Source: Closterium sp. Naga37s-1
Taxonomy: Eukaryota > Streptophyta > Zygnematophyceae > Desmidiales > Closteriaceae
DNA: 64,000 nt
Direction: 5' to 3'
Assembly (NCBI GenBank): GCA_947471745.1
Contig: CANJKZ010001028.1
Span: forward strand, 1,334,501 to 1,398,500
Position numbers and translations under genes: made by a program. The notes beneath the pieces were generated by a model, which saw only the letters and a list, made by a program, of their open reading frames with translations, was not told where the DNA came from and did not search any database. This document shows positions 20,971-33,476 of this stretch, piece after piece; within the stretch, counting starts at the first letter, position 1; the number at the start of each line of letters is the position of its first letter.

Positions 20971-23900
20971 CACCCCCATAGGCAAAGTGGGGGAGAACAA
21001 GAGGTCACAAGACCAGTCAAGAAAGACAAAGCAAGCTCAGGGTGGATCACAAAGTCACCACGCAGTCTGAGCACAAGCAAATGGCCACAAGGCCAGTTCA
21101 CATGCAGAGTTATATAAAGGAGAACAAAGAATACAGTGAACACAACCTAGCAAGTGTAAGCATGCAGGTATATGTATAAAGAGTACAGTACAGGCAGAGT
21201 CAAGAAGAAAGCAAGTGAGGCACAGTAGGTACAAGGCCTAACACAGTACAGAAACGCTGATGATCACAAGGCTGAAGTGCCTTGGTGAAGACATCAGCAG
21301 TGTTGGCCTGAGAGGCCACGTAAGCAAGACGAAGCTGGCCACGCTGCTGCAACTCCCGAGCAAGGAAGTAGCGCAGAGCAATGTGCTTCGTTCTGTGCTC
21401 CAGTCTGTGCTCCTGACACAAGGCCAGCATGGCCTTGTTGTCGACGTACAGAACTGGAGGAGAACGAGGCGCCTCTCCCAAGTCGGTCAGCAGGTAGGTG
21501 AGCCAGCGTAGCTCCTGTGCAGCCAAGGCCCCAGCGTAGATCTCAGCCTCACAACTGGAGCTGAGAACAGAAGAAGAACGGGTAGACCGCCAAGAGACAG
21601 AACCGGAGCCAAGACTGAAGGTGTAACCCTGTGACGATCGCTGCGTAGCCAAGTCGTCAACCCAAGAGGCGTCAGCGTGACCAGTGAGGACAACTCGAGC
21701 CCGTCCTCCAAGCACGAGCCCCATGCCCGATGTACTGCACAAGTATCGCAACACCCTCTTCGCAGCATCCCAGTGCACCTTTCGGTGCCTGCCGGGAGCC
21801 ACGTAGCGAGCCAGAAGGCTGAGAGGGTATGCGAGGTCAGGTCGTGTGCAAGTCATCAGGTACATGAGGCAGCCCACAAGCTCTGGATACGGGTCACTCG
21901 GCTCTACGGACTCGTCCGAAGGTGGAGCTGAGAGCGAGTGACCGGTAGGCAGAGGAGTGGACTGTGGCGAGGAGTACGTGAAGCCGAAGTGCTGAAGGAC
22001 CTGCTGCACCATGTGTGACTGAGTCAAGGTAATGGTGCGCTGTGCTCTGTCCCGGGTGATCCGCAAGCCAAGATAGCTTGTCAGCTCACCCAGGTCTGTG
22101 CACGTGTGTCTCTTCTGCAGCTCGGACTTCACGTGGGCGAGTGCCTCAGTGTCAGCAGTAGCAAAGACAAGGTCGTCTACGTACACGAGAACGTAGAACG
22201 GCGGCAGAGTAGTGTCAGTGAATAAAAACAGAGAAGGGTCAGAAGTGGAAGGAGCAAAACCAAGAGCAGCAAGAGTCATCCTGAGTGTGTCGTGCCACTC
22301 ACGGGGTGCCTGACGGAGACCGTAGACTGGCCGTCGGAGGCTCCACTGGGTACCAGCTGGAAACGACCCAGTGAAGCCAGGTGGGCGGCGCAGCCAGATC
22401 TCCTCGTGCAGGCTGCCCTGTAGGAAGGCTGTGCTGAAGTCAAGCGAGTGGAGCTCGTAGTCACGCTGAGCAGCTACGTGCAGCGGTACCCGAAGAGTGG
22501 TCATCTTCGGGGTTAAGGAGAAGGTCTGGAAGAAGTCAACTCCCTGTCGCTGACTGAAGCCACGTGCAACGTAACGCGCCTTGAAGACAGGCGGAGAACC
22601 CGGCGGCCGCTTCACCCTGAAGATCCACATGCCACTGACGATGTTCGCCCCAGGCGGGGGAACCTCGTCGACGTAGGTGCCTGTGGAGTTCCAGGAAGCC
22701 ATCTCGGCGTCCATGGCTCCCTGCCACTGAGAGGAGTAGGGACCCTCTATCGCCTCTGCGTAAGAGCGTGGGGTCGGGATGTCTGGTGCATCCGGGTCTC
22801 CCTCACGGGCAATCAGCATGGACACGAGATGAGGTACAGAAGCGGCAAAGCACTCAAACTCCTCCTGTCTGTCATCAAGAACGTCCGTGCCAAGAGCACA
22901 CTCACCCCCGACGGACGGAGGACAGACAGACGCAGACTCAGACTCAGCAACAAGACTAGTGGCGTAGTCTAGGCGACAGGCTGCAGGAAAGTCAACAAGC
23001 TCAGCAACGAGAGCAGACGCAGCAGTGGACTCAAACAAAGGGTCAGTGACAGCAGTGGCCAGAAAGCGCGTGACAGTAGGACTAGCAGCACGAAGGGAGC
23101 CAGACTCCGGGTCCGGACCGTCAGGAAGAGAGGACGCAGGAGGAGACGGCCGAGGGACACGCTGTGGAGCAGTGGAAGGACGCAGAGTCATAGAGTGAGT
23201 GCCAGGGACAGGAGGAGGACGCGGACGCGAAACACGACGACCAGTACGAACAGTGCGGACAGGCGACTCAGAACGAGACACAGGTGACGCAGGACGAGAC
23301 TCAGGCGACACAGGACGCGACTCAGGCTCACGACGCTCCGTAAGACCTCTAGTCGGTCCAGAGTAAGGAGAAGGACCAGGCAGTGGAGAGGCCGGCCGTA
23401 ACTGTGACCGGACAGGCGGTGGACTCAGTAAAGGAGGAGGAGGACCAGGAGAAGGCGGTAGACCAAGAACCTGCTGAAGGAGCGGAACGTAGTACGGCCG
23501 CGGCCGCGCAGCGCCTCCAGAAACAGCAGAGACAGCACCAGGACTCTCAGCTCCAGGGTCTCCAGCTGCAACTCCCGCAGCACCAGCAGCACCTCCAGTA
23601 GCACCACCACCTGCAGCACCTCCAGCAGCTCCAACAGCTCCAGCAGCTCCAGCACCAGCAGCACCTCCAGCAACTCCAACAGCTCCAGCAGCTCCAGCAC
23701 CTGCAGCACCTCCAGCAGCTCCAGGAGCAGCAGCACCTCCAGCAGCTCCAGTACCAGCACCCGCAGCACCGCCAGCAGCTCGAGTAGCACCGCCAGCAGC
23801 TCCAGCAGTACCAGCACCAGTAGCACCTCGACATCGTCGAGAGTACCACTCACGAAGCTACTGTGGAGAGAGAGGCTCCCGCCGCGACGGGACACCGAGA

Positions 23901-25387
23901 GCACCTCCAGACTCAGCACGCGCAGGCGCAGCACCTCCAGACACAGCACCGTCAGGCTCCACATGCCCAGGCTCAGTACCCCTAGACTCCACACGCTCAG
24001 GCTCAGCACCCCCAGTCTCCGCACCCCCAGTCCCCGCACCCGCAGGCTAGGCACTCCTAGTAGCACCTGAGTCGACAGCTACCTCGACCGGCTCGGCAGG
24101 GTCTACGTGGGACACACCTGAAGGAGCAGGACCCTGGGGGGGGAGGGGGTCTACCGGAGGAGTACCTGGTGCTAGGAAGAGCGGCGGGGGGGGGAGAGAG
24201 GCAGTGCGGTAGGGAAAGAGACGGTAGTACGACACCGACTCGTCAAACGTGACGTCCTGAGAGGACAGAACACGACGCGAGGTGGGGTGGTAGAACTGCC
24301 ACCCGGGTGCGTCAGGAGGGAAGCCAAGGAAGACACAGGGAACGGCACGGGAGGACAGCTTGTCCGCTGTAGTATCGCGGACAAAAGCTCGAGATCCCCA
24401 GACACGGAACGAGGACACATCGCCAACCTTCCCCGTCCACCGCAGAGTAGGTGTGGTCTCCGGCAAGGAGACACGAGGCTGAAGGTTGATCTGATGCGCA
24501 GCGTACTGAACCGCGAACGGCCACAGAAAATGGGGAGCAGCCGCATGGATCATGGACGTACGAGCGACGTCCATGACCATGCCAATGCGGCGCTCAGCAA
24601 TCCCATTTTGCTGCGGGGAGGCCGGAAGCGTGAACGTCTGGCGGATGCCCTCCAAACGACAGAAGGCTCTCAGGAGGTCGGAGGAAAACTCCCCGCCTCT
24701 GTCTGAGTGCAGACGCAGAACAGGAAGGTCCGAGCCGAAACTCTCACTGAGCTGGCGACGAGCACCGCGGATCCAGTCGATCAACACCTCAGGGACCTCA
24801 CCCTTGCTGCGCAAGGGGAAGACTGTGGTGTAACGCGAGTAGTCGTCAAGGACCAGCAGGAAGTAGCGCTCGTGACCCTGTCCACGGACGCGGGCTGGGC
24901 CCCACACGTCCATGTGAAGTGTCTGCAGAGGAGCCTCAGTCGGAGGGAACGAGGAGGAGTGAGGAGCGGCGCGCTGCCGGCCCTCGACACAAGGAACACA
25001 GGTGGGGGTAGGCCCCGGAGGAAGGGGAGGGAGGGACCTGGGGAGTCCAGAGACAAGAGCACGGGAGGCCATACCTTGAAGACGAGGCAGGGAGGGGTGA
25101 CCAAGGCGGTGGTGCCAAAGGAGAGTCTCGTGCGCCAGAGGACGACACGAGCAGGGGGCAGACGCAGGACTAGACCTGGACGCGGCAGCAAACACCTGAC
25201 TAGACGCAGCTACCTGACCAGACGCAGGGACCGGAGGAGGCGCAGTAGTCAGTGTGTACAGACTCGACCCTGGCCGACGGGTGAACGTGGCCAGGTGGCG
25301 GCCCGTCCGAGAGCAAGTGCAGTGGGTCACACGCTGACCTCCAGGGGTGAACTGGTCAACCCACGCATCCTGGAGGTCAGCTCCACT
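20971..25387 (-). pseudogene. A-4/A-3 mosaic pol: integrase, RT, RNase H
   Basis: The upper end continues A-4 exactly after the A-5 insertion (ADLQDAWVDQFTPGGQRVTH). Integrase: HHRLGHPSLPRLQGM, DVWGP, DRGGEF, PQQNGIAERR. A long Gly/Ala linker follows (23500-24050) with TAG at 24047 and another near 23862. RT and RNase H (from 23311 down) are uninterrupted: MWIFRVKRPPGS, DFFQTFSL, YVDDLVF, DASWVDDLATQ, SSCEAEIY, YVDNKAM and a TADVFTKAL tail. About 230 bp of 3' UTR separate the stop from the LTR. The A-4/A-3 exchange point cannot be located because the copies are so alike. Confidence 0.85.
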
Positions 25388-25519
25388 TGTGAAGAAACAA
25401 AGGAATGAATGATTGAACTAGAAAGCAGAAGGGTACAAGTAGGAAACACAAAAGTGTTGTACCCTCTAAGGACTACCCCACTACAGCCTAAACAGACTAT
25501 AGTAGATATAAGTTTGACA
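25388..25519 (-). repeat. A-5 3' LTR (132 bp)
   Basis: Minus-strand ends TGTCAAACTT and TTCTTCACA. Preceded on the element strand by the same polypurine tract hairpin as A-3. Confidence 0.92.
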
Positions 25520-28500
25520 CACCCCCATAGGCAAAGTGGGGGAGAACAAGGGGTCACAAGACCAGTCAAGAAAGACAAAGCAAGCTCAGGGTGGATCACA
25601 AAGTCACCACACAGTCTGAGCACAAGGAAAGGGCCATAAGGCCAGTTCACATGCAGAGTTATATAAAGGAAAGCAAACAATACAGTGAACACAACCTAGC
25701 AAGTGTAAGCATGCAGGTATAAGTACATAGAGTACAGTACAAGCAGAGTCAAGAAGTCAACAAGTGAGGCACAGTAGGTACAAGGCCTAACACAGTACAG
25801 AAACGCTGATGATCACAAGGCTGAAGTGCCTTGGTGAAAACATCAGCAGTGTTGGCCTGAGAGGCCACGTAAGCAAGACGAAGCTGGCCACGCTGCTGCA
25901 ACTCTCGAGCAAGGAAGTAGCGCAGAGCAATGTGCTTCGTTCTGTGCTCCAGTCTGTGCTCCTGACACAAGGCCAACATGGCCTTGTTGTCTGGAGGAGA
26001 ACGAGGCGCCTCTCCCAAGTCGGTCAGCAGGTAGGTGAGCCAGCGAAGCTCCTGTGCAGCCATGGCTCCAGCGTAGATCTCAGCCTCACAACTGGAGCTG
26101 AGAACAGAAGAAGAGCGGGTAGACCGCCAAGAGACAGAGCCGGAGCCAAGACTGAAGGTGTAACCCTGTGACGACCGCTGCGTAGCCAAGTCGTCAACCC
26201 AGGAGGCGTCAGCGTGACCAGTGAGGACAACTCGAGCCCGTCCTCCAAGCACGAGCCCCATGCCCGATGTACTGCACAAGTATCGCAACACCCTCTTCGC
26301 AGCATCCCAGTGCACCTTTCGGTGCCTGCCGGGAGCCACGTAGCGAGCCAGAAGGCTGAGAGGGTATGCGAGGTCAGGTCGTGTGCAAGTCATCAGGTAC
26401 ATGAGGCAGCCCACAAGCTCTCGGCTCTACGGACTCGTCCGAAGGTGGAGCTGAGAGCGAGTGACCGGTAGGTAGAGGAGTGGACTGTGGCGAGGAGTAC
26501 GTGAAGCCGAAGCGCTGAAGGACCTGCTGCACCATGTGTGACTGAGTCAAGGTAATGGTGCGCTGTGCTCTGTCCCGGGTGATCCGCAAGCCAAGATAGC
26601 TTGTCAGCTCACCCAAGTCTGTGCACGTGTGTCTCTTCTGCAGCTCGGACTTCACGTGGGCGAGTGCCTCCGTGTCAGCAGTAGCAAAGACAAGGTCGTC
26701 TACGTACACAAGAACGTAGAACGGCGGCAGAGTAGCGTCAGTGCGTAGAAACAGAGAAGGGTCAGCTGTGGAAGGAGCAAAACCAAGAGCAGCAAGAGTC
26801 GTCCTGAGCATGTCGTGCCACTCACGGGGCGCCTGGCGGAGACCGTAGACTGGCCGCCGGAGGCTCCACTGGGTACCAAGAGGAAACGACCCAGTGAAGC
26901 CAGGTGGGCGGCGCAGCCAGATCTCCTCGTGCAGGCTGCCCTGTAGGAAGGCTGTGATGAAGTAAAGAGAGTGGAGCTCATAGTCACGCTGAGCAGCAAT
27001 GTGCAGCAGTACCCGAAGAGTGGTCATCTTCGGGGTAGGGGAGAAGGTCTGAAAGAAGTCAACTCCCTGTCGCTGACTGAAGCCACGTGCAACGTAACGC
27101 GCCTTGAAGGCAGGCGGAGAACCCGGCGGCCGCTTCACCCTGAAGATCCACATGCCACTGACGATGTTCGCCCCAGGTGGGGGAACCTCGTCGACGTAGG
27201 TGCCTGTGGACTTCCAGGAAGCCATCTCTGCGTCCATGGCTGCCTGCCACTGAGAGGAGTAGGGACCCTCTATCGCCTCTGCGTAAGAGCGCGGGGTCGG
27301 GATGTCTAGTGCATCCGGGTCTCCCTCAGGGGCAAGCAGCATGGACACGAGATGAGGTGAAGCAGCGGCAAAGCACTCAAGGTCCTCCTGCCTGTCCTCA
27401 AGGACGTCCGTGCCAAGAGCACACTCACCCCCGATGGACGGAGGACAGACAGACACAGACGCAGACTCAGCAACAAGACTAGCGGTGTAGTCTAGGCGAC
27501 AGGCTGCAGCAAAGTCAACAAGCTCAGCAACAAGAGCAGACGCATCAGAGGACTCAAACAGGGGGTCAGTGACAGCAGTGGCCAGAAAGTGCGTGACAGT
27601 AGGACTAGCAGCACGAAGGGAGTCAGACTCCGGGTCCGGACCGTCAGGAAGAGAGGACGCAGGAGGAGAGGGCAGAGGGACACGCTGTGGAGCAGTAGAA
27701 GGACGCAATGTCATAGAGTGAGTGCCTGGGATAGGAGGAAGACGCGGACGCGAAACACGACCAGCGCGAACAGTACGGACAGGCGACGCAGAACGAGACT
27801 CAGGCGAAACAGGACGAGACTCAGGCTCACGACGCTCCGTAAGACCTCTAGTCGGACCAGAGTAAGGAGAAGGACCAGGCAGCGGAGAGGCCGGCTGCAA
27901 CTGCGACTGGGACTGGACAGGCGGTGGACTCAGGAAAGGAGGAGGAGGACCAGGAGGAGGCGGGGAGCCAAGAACCTGCTGAAGGAGCGGAACGTAGTAC
28001 GGCCGCGGCCGCACAGCGCCTCCAGAAACAGCAGAGACAGAACCGGTACCCTAAGCCTCAGGGTCTCCAGTCCCAGCAGCACCTCCAGCAGCTCCAGCAC
28101 CAGCAGCACACCACCTCCAGCAGCGCCAGCACCTCCAGTAGCTCCAGTAGCACCTCCAGCACCAGCAGCACCTCCAGCAGCTCCAGCACCAGCACCACCT
28201 CCAGCAGCACCAGCACCTCCAGCAGCTCCATCAGCTCCAGCACCAGCAGCACCTCCAGCAGCTCCAGCACCAGCAGTACCTCCAGCAGCTCCAGCACCAG
28301 CACCACCTCCAGCAGCGCCAGCACCTCCAGCAGCTCCTGCACCAGCAGCACCTCCAGCAGCAAACCGACAGCGCCGAGAGTACCACTCACGAAGCCGCTG
28401 TGGAGAGAGGGGCTCCCGCCGCGACGGGACACCTAGATCACCTCCAGACTCAGCACGCGCAGGCTCAGCACCTCCAGACACAGTACCCTCAGGCGCCACA

Positions 28501-30738
28501 CCCCCAGGCTCAGCACGCCCAGTCTCAGCACCCCTAGACTCAGCACCCCCAGACTCAGCACCCCCAGTCTCAGCACCCCCAGTCCCCGCACCCGCAGGGT
28601 CAGCACCCCTAGCAGCACCTGAGTCGACAGCTACCTCGACCGGCTCGGCAGGGTCTACCTGGGACACACCTGAGGGGGCAGGACCCTCGGGGGGGAGGGG
28701 GTGTACCAGCGGAGTACCTGGTGCCAGGAAGAGCGGCGGGGGGGGGGGGGGAGAGGCAGTGCGGTAGGGAAAGAGACGGTAGTACGACACCGACTCGTCG
28801 AACGTGACGTCCTGAGAGGACAGAACACGACGCGAGGTGGGGTGGTAGAACTGCCACCCGGGTGCGTCAGGAGGGAAGCCAAGGAAGACACAGGGAACGG
28901 CACGGGAGGACAGCTTGTCCGCTGTAGTATCGCGGACAAAAGCTCGAGATCCCCAGACACGGAACGCGGACGCATCGCCAACCTTCCCCGTCCACCGCAG
29001 AGTAGGTGTGGTCTCCGGCAAGGAGACACGAGGCTGAAGGTTGATCTGATGCGCAGCGTACTGAACCGCGAACGGCCACAGAAAATGGGGAGCAGCCGCA
29101 TGGATCATGGACGTACGAGCGACGTCCATGACCATGCCAATACGGCGCTCAGCAATCCCATTTTGCTGCGGGGAGGCCGGAAGCGTGAACGTCTGGCGGA
29201 TGCCCTCCAAACGACAGAAGGCTCTCAGGAGGTCGGAGGAAAACTCCCCGCCTCTGTCCGAGTGCAGACGCAGAACAGGAAGGTCTGAGCCGAAACTCTC
29301 ACTGAGCTGGCGACGAGCACCGCGGATCCAGTCGATCAACACCTCAGGAACCTCACCCTTGCTGCGCAAGGGGAAGACTGTGGTGTAACGCGAGTAGTCG
29401 TCAACGACCAGGAGGAAGTAGCGCTCGTGACCCTGTCCACGGACGCGGGCTGGGCCCCACACGTCCATGTGAAGAGTCTGCAGAGGAGCCTCAGTCGGAG
29501 GAAACGAGGAGGAGTGAGGGGCGGCGAGCTGCCGGCCCTCGACACAAGGAACACAGGTGGGGGCAGGCCCCGGAGGAAGGGGAGGGAGGGACCTGGGTAG
29601 ACCCGAGACAAGGGCACGGGAGGCCATACCTCGAAGACGAGGCAGGGAGGGGTGACCAAGGCGGTGGTGCCAAAGGAGAGTCTCGTGTGCCAGAGGATGA
29701 CACGAGCAGGGGGCAGACGCAGGACTAGACCTGGACGCGGCAGCAAACACCTGACTGGACGCAGCTACCTGACCAGACGCAGAGACCGGAGGAGGCCCAG
29801 TAGTCAGTGTGTACAGACTCGACCCTGGCCGACGGGTGAACGTGGCCAGGTGGCGGCCCGTCCGAGAGCAAGTGCAGTGGGTCACACGCTGACCTCCAGG
29901 GGTGAACTGGTCAACCCACGCGTCCTGGAGGTCAGCTCCACTCACCAGGTTCGTAGAGAACGAGGGGAGGTGGAGTCCCGACAGCAAGCCCGACGGGGCC
30001 GCAGGACACGGTAGGACAGTGGAGGAGTGTGCAAGTACTGGGCCCCCTGAGGGGTCAGCAAGGGAGACCGCAACAGGCCGACTGAGCGGCGTGAGCGTGG
30101 TGCTGTCTCTAAAGAAAGAGCGCAAAGCACCAGAGTCAAGTGTGAAAGTGTGAAAGGACTCAGTAGGTGCAGTACCAGAGAGAGGAGACGTACCAGCACC
30201 TAGAGCAGCAGACGCACTAGCACCTAGAGCAGCAGCCGCACTAGCACCTAGGGCAGCCACAGTGCCCGGGTCGGGCGGGACACGCAGGTAACAGTCACCC
30301 TCAGTAATATCAGCAAGAGCATACATGGCAGCAAGGATAGCATCAAAGTCTAGATCAAAGATAGGCACATTCTGCAGGAGCAGATCATGCCAACGAGGAA
30401 GCTCAACAGCGTCAGGAAACTGGGTACGCCAAGCGTCAGTCAAGCGGCCGAAGCAGCGCTGCGTGGTGTGTGGGAGACCACACACCTCCGCACTACGAGT
30501 GCCTGTGCGAAGAACGTACGTGCAGGGACCTGCACCCCCAGACCTCCCACGCCCAGCGTACCACTCACGAAGCTGCTGAACAGACGGGGTCTCACTGGTG
30601 CGCAGCTGCTGCTGACGCTGGCTGCCACCAAGGCCTCCACGCTGCGTGGCTGCACCGCGACCAGCACCACCTCCTCCGCTACCTCCACCACCGCTGCCGC
30701 CGCCTCCACCTCCTCCGCCACCGCCTCCACGGCCTCCA
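25520..30738 (-). pseudogene. A-5 gag-pol lacking the gag N terminus, frameshifted
   Basis: It begins abruptly in the Gly-rich linker at about 30738. Then zinc knuckle (CTYVLRTGTRSAEVC, CGLPHTTQRCF), protease (LDSGALRSFFRD; note DSGAL where sisters have DSGAS), integrase (HHRLGHPS, DRGGEF), Ala/Gly collagen-like linker (28040-28370), RT (YVDDLVF) and RNase H. Frame breaks lie near 28050 and near 26415, where about 14 bases found in sister copies are absent. A further 12-bp in-frame loss near 25992 removes VLYV before DNKAM. It cannot make a full Gag. Confidence 0.86.
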
Positions 30739-31523
30739 GGGCCGGGGCGAGGCCGCGACAGGTCCGGGACAGAGCCGCGACAGGGTCGGGGCAGGGCCGG
30801 GGTCGGGGCAGGTCCGGGAAAGGGCCGGGGCGAGGGCCGGGGCAGGGCTGCAACAGGGCCGGAGCAGGGCCGGGGCAGAGCTGCGACAGGGCCGCAGCAG
30901 GGCCGGCGCAGGACCGCGACAGGTTGGGGCAGGGCTGCGACAGGGCCGGGGTAGGGCCGGGGTAGGGCCGCGAGTCGCGCCGCAACGGGGGCCGCAAACG
31001 GGGGGGCCTTACGGGGCCGGACGGGGCCTTACAGGGCCTGACGGGGCCTGACGGGGCCGCAAACGGGGCCTGACGAGGCCTTACGGGGCCTGACAGGGCC
31101 GCAAACGGGGCCTGACGGGGCCTTACGAGGCCTGAAGGGGCCGAACGGGGCCGCAAACGGGGCCTGACGGGTCCGCAAACGGGGCCTGACTGGGCTGTAC
31201 GGGGCCGGACGGGGCCGCAAACGGGGCCTGACGGGGCCTTACGGGGCCTGACGGGGCTGAACGGGGCCGCAAACGGGGCCTGACGGGGCCACAAACGGGG
31301 CCTGACGGGGCCTTACGGGGCCTGACGAGGCCGCAAACGCTGCCTGACGGGGCCTTACGGGGCCTGACGGGGCCGTACGGGGCCTTACGGGGCCTTACGG
31401 GGCTATGCGGCGCCTGGCCAGGCCGCGACGCGGCTGCTTTGGGGGCCGGCGCTGGCTCTAAGGGCAGGCGCAGGGGCCGCTACGGGCCGCAAAGGGCAGG
31501 CGCGACGCGCGCGTCGGGCAGGT

Positions 31524-31569
<46 letters not shown>

Positions 31570-31617
31570 TAACTTTAGTGGTGGGCCCTTAGGAGAAATT
31601 GAACTAGCTCTATACCA
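30739..31617 (-). promoter_or_regulatory. A-5 5' leader fused to mid-gag
   Basis: Primer site TGGTATAGAGCTAG (31604-31617), GGGCCC (31583-31588), a homopolymer of about 38 nt (31527-31564; A-run on the element strand), perfect palindrome GACGCGCGCGTC (31504-31515), then tandem GGGGCCTGACGGGGCCGCAA-like units. The splice-donor-like motif and gag start seen in sister copies are missing because the leader is joined directly to the Gly-rich codons. Confidence 0.65.
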
Positions 31618-31749
31618 TGTGAAGAAACAAAGGAATGAATGATTGAACTAGAATGCAGAAGGGTACAAGTAGAAAACACAAAAGTGTTGTACCATCTAAG
31701 GACTACCCCACTACAGCCTAAACAGACTATAGTAGATATAAGTTTGACA
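31618..31749 (-). repeat. A-5 5' LTR (132 bp)
   Basis: Same termini as the 3' LTR at 25388-25519, differing at three positions. Directly followed on the element strand by TGGTATAGAGC. Confidence 0.92.
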
Positions 31750-31754
31750 CCACT

Positions 31755-33476
31755 CACCAAGTTCGTAGAGAACGAGGGGAGGTGGAGTCCCGACAGCAAG
31801 CCCGACGGGGCCGCAGGACATGGTAGAACCGTGGAGGAGTGTGCAAGGACTGGGCCCCCTGAGGGGTCAGCAAGGGAGACCGCAACATGCCGACTGAGCG
31901 GCGTGAGCGTGGTGTTGTCTCTAAAGAAAGAGCGCGAAGCACCAGAGTCAAGTGTGAAAGTGTGCAAGGACTCAGTAGGTGCAGTACCAGAGAGAGTAGA
32001 CGCACCAGCACCTGGAGTAGCAGACGCACCAGCACCTGGAGCAGCAGACGCACTAGCACCTTGAGCAGCAGCCGCATTAGCACCTAGAGCAGCAGCCGCA
32101 ATGCCCGGGTCGGCCGGGACACTCAGGTAACAGTCACCCTCAGCACTATCAGCAAGAGCATACATGGCAGCAAGGATAGCATCAAAATCTAGATCAAAGA
32201 TAGGCACATTCTGCAGAAGCAGATCATGCCAGCGAGGGAGCTCAACAGCGTCAGGAAACTGGGTACGCCAAGCATCAGTCAAGCGACCGAAGCAGCGCTG
32301 CGTGGTGTGTGGGAGCCCACACACCTCCCCACTACGAGTGCCTATGCGAAGAACGTAAGTGCAGGGACCTGCACTCCCAGACCTCCCACGCCCAGCGTAC
32401 CACTCACGAAGCTGCTGAACCGACGGGGTCTCACGGGTGCGCAGCTGCTGCTGGCGCTGGCTGCCACCAAAGCCTCCACGCTGCGCTACTGCACCTCGCC
32501 CAGCACCACCACCTCCGCCACCTCCACCACCGCTGCTGCTGCCTCCACCACCTCCGCCATCGCCGCCACGACCTCCACCGCCGCCACTGACGCCCCCACT
32601 CCCGGTACCATCCCAACCTACACCGCCACCTCCTCCACCGCCTCCACCTCCCCCACTGCTTCCCCCGCCGCCCCCTCCACCACCCTTGCTCCCCTTGCCC
32701 TTGCTGTTGCGGCGACTCCCACTAGGGGCAGACGCAGCGCCAACCTCCTCAGTGCCAACGAGGTCGACAGCAGCAGCAGAAGCAACAGAGGGGAGAAGGG
32801 GGACAGGGGAACACCCCTCAAAGAAGGGGGTGCGACGGTCGCCGCGAGAAGCACCTACAGCTAAGATACTCTTCTCAGCTGCAGCAAGGCGCTCCTCTAG
32901 CAGGTCGACAGTCAGCTCGGTGGGGCAAAGGGAGAGAAAGTGGTCCCTGACTGAAGCAAGGGAGTCAGGGAGGCGGGTGACTAGGTAGCTAAGGGTGATG
33001 TACATAGGGGGGGGGTTCTTGGCACAGAACTCAGTGGGAAGGGCAGCGCGGTAGCGGGCGTCACTAGTGCGAAGGTGAGAAACTAGGTCAGCGACTGTGG
33101 CAAAGGCGGCAAGGTCAGGGAAAAGGTACGGTAGCATGAGGCGGCTGAGGGCAGCAGTGGCAGGGGAGGAGTAACTTGCAACTACAGCGTCGTACAAAGA
33201 CTGAGCAGTCTTGTACTGGCCAAAGTGTGCACGCTCAGCAGGCGGCAGGTGACTACGAACAGCAAGACGAGCAACAGCGTCACAAGTGGTCCACTGCGAG
33301 CGAAGAGTACTGTCAGCAGTGCCAGCAGGAGCAGTGGAAACACCGGACGTGTGATCGAAAAGGGATACCCCATCCCTAGAATCACACTGAAGAAAGAGCT
33401 GTAGGTCGTCAGCCCACACGTCAAAGTCAACTGCACGTCCCTCAGCGTCAAAGGTGAGAACTGTAGGACTAGCCAT
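31755..33476 (-). pseudogene. A-4 gag and protease segment, interrupted by A-5
   Basis: Starts MASPTVLTFDAEGR at 33476. It contains the gag domain, Gly/Ser-rich linker (32500-32700), stretched zinc knuckle (CTYVLRIGTRSGEVC, CGLPHTTQRCF), and protease LDSGASRSFFRD (near 31950), ending in STNLVSG at the A-5 insertion. The frame is open throughout, so this copy was probably intact before A-5 entered. Confidence 0.88.

Larger units (their letters stand above)
25388..31749 (-). mobile_element. Family-A copia element A-5, both LTRs, internally deleted gag
   Basis: 5' LTR 31618-31749 and 3' LTR 25388-25519, 132 bp each with three differences, the most similar family-A pair here. The target duplication CCACT occurs at 25383-25387 and 31750-31754. 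It is inserted in A-4 within the protease-distal gag-pol, after STNLVSG. The N-terminal half of gag is missing, so the copy is non-autonomous. Confidence 0.93.

Noticed and set aside
27589-28767. 392-codon plus-strand frame rich in Arg, Ser, Pro
   Set aside because: It lies antisense to the Ala/Gly linker of A-5; composition follows from the GC-rich repeats and no domain is visible.
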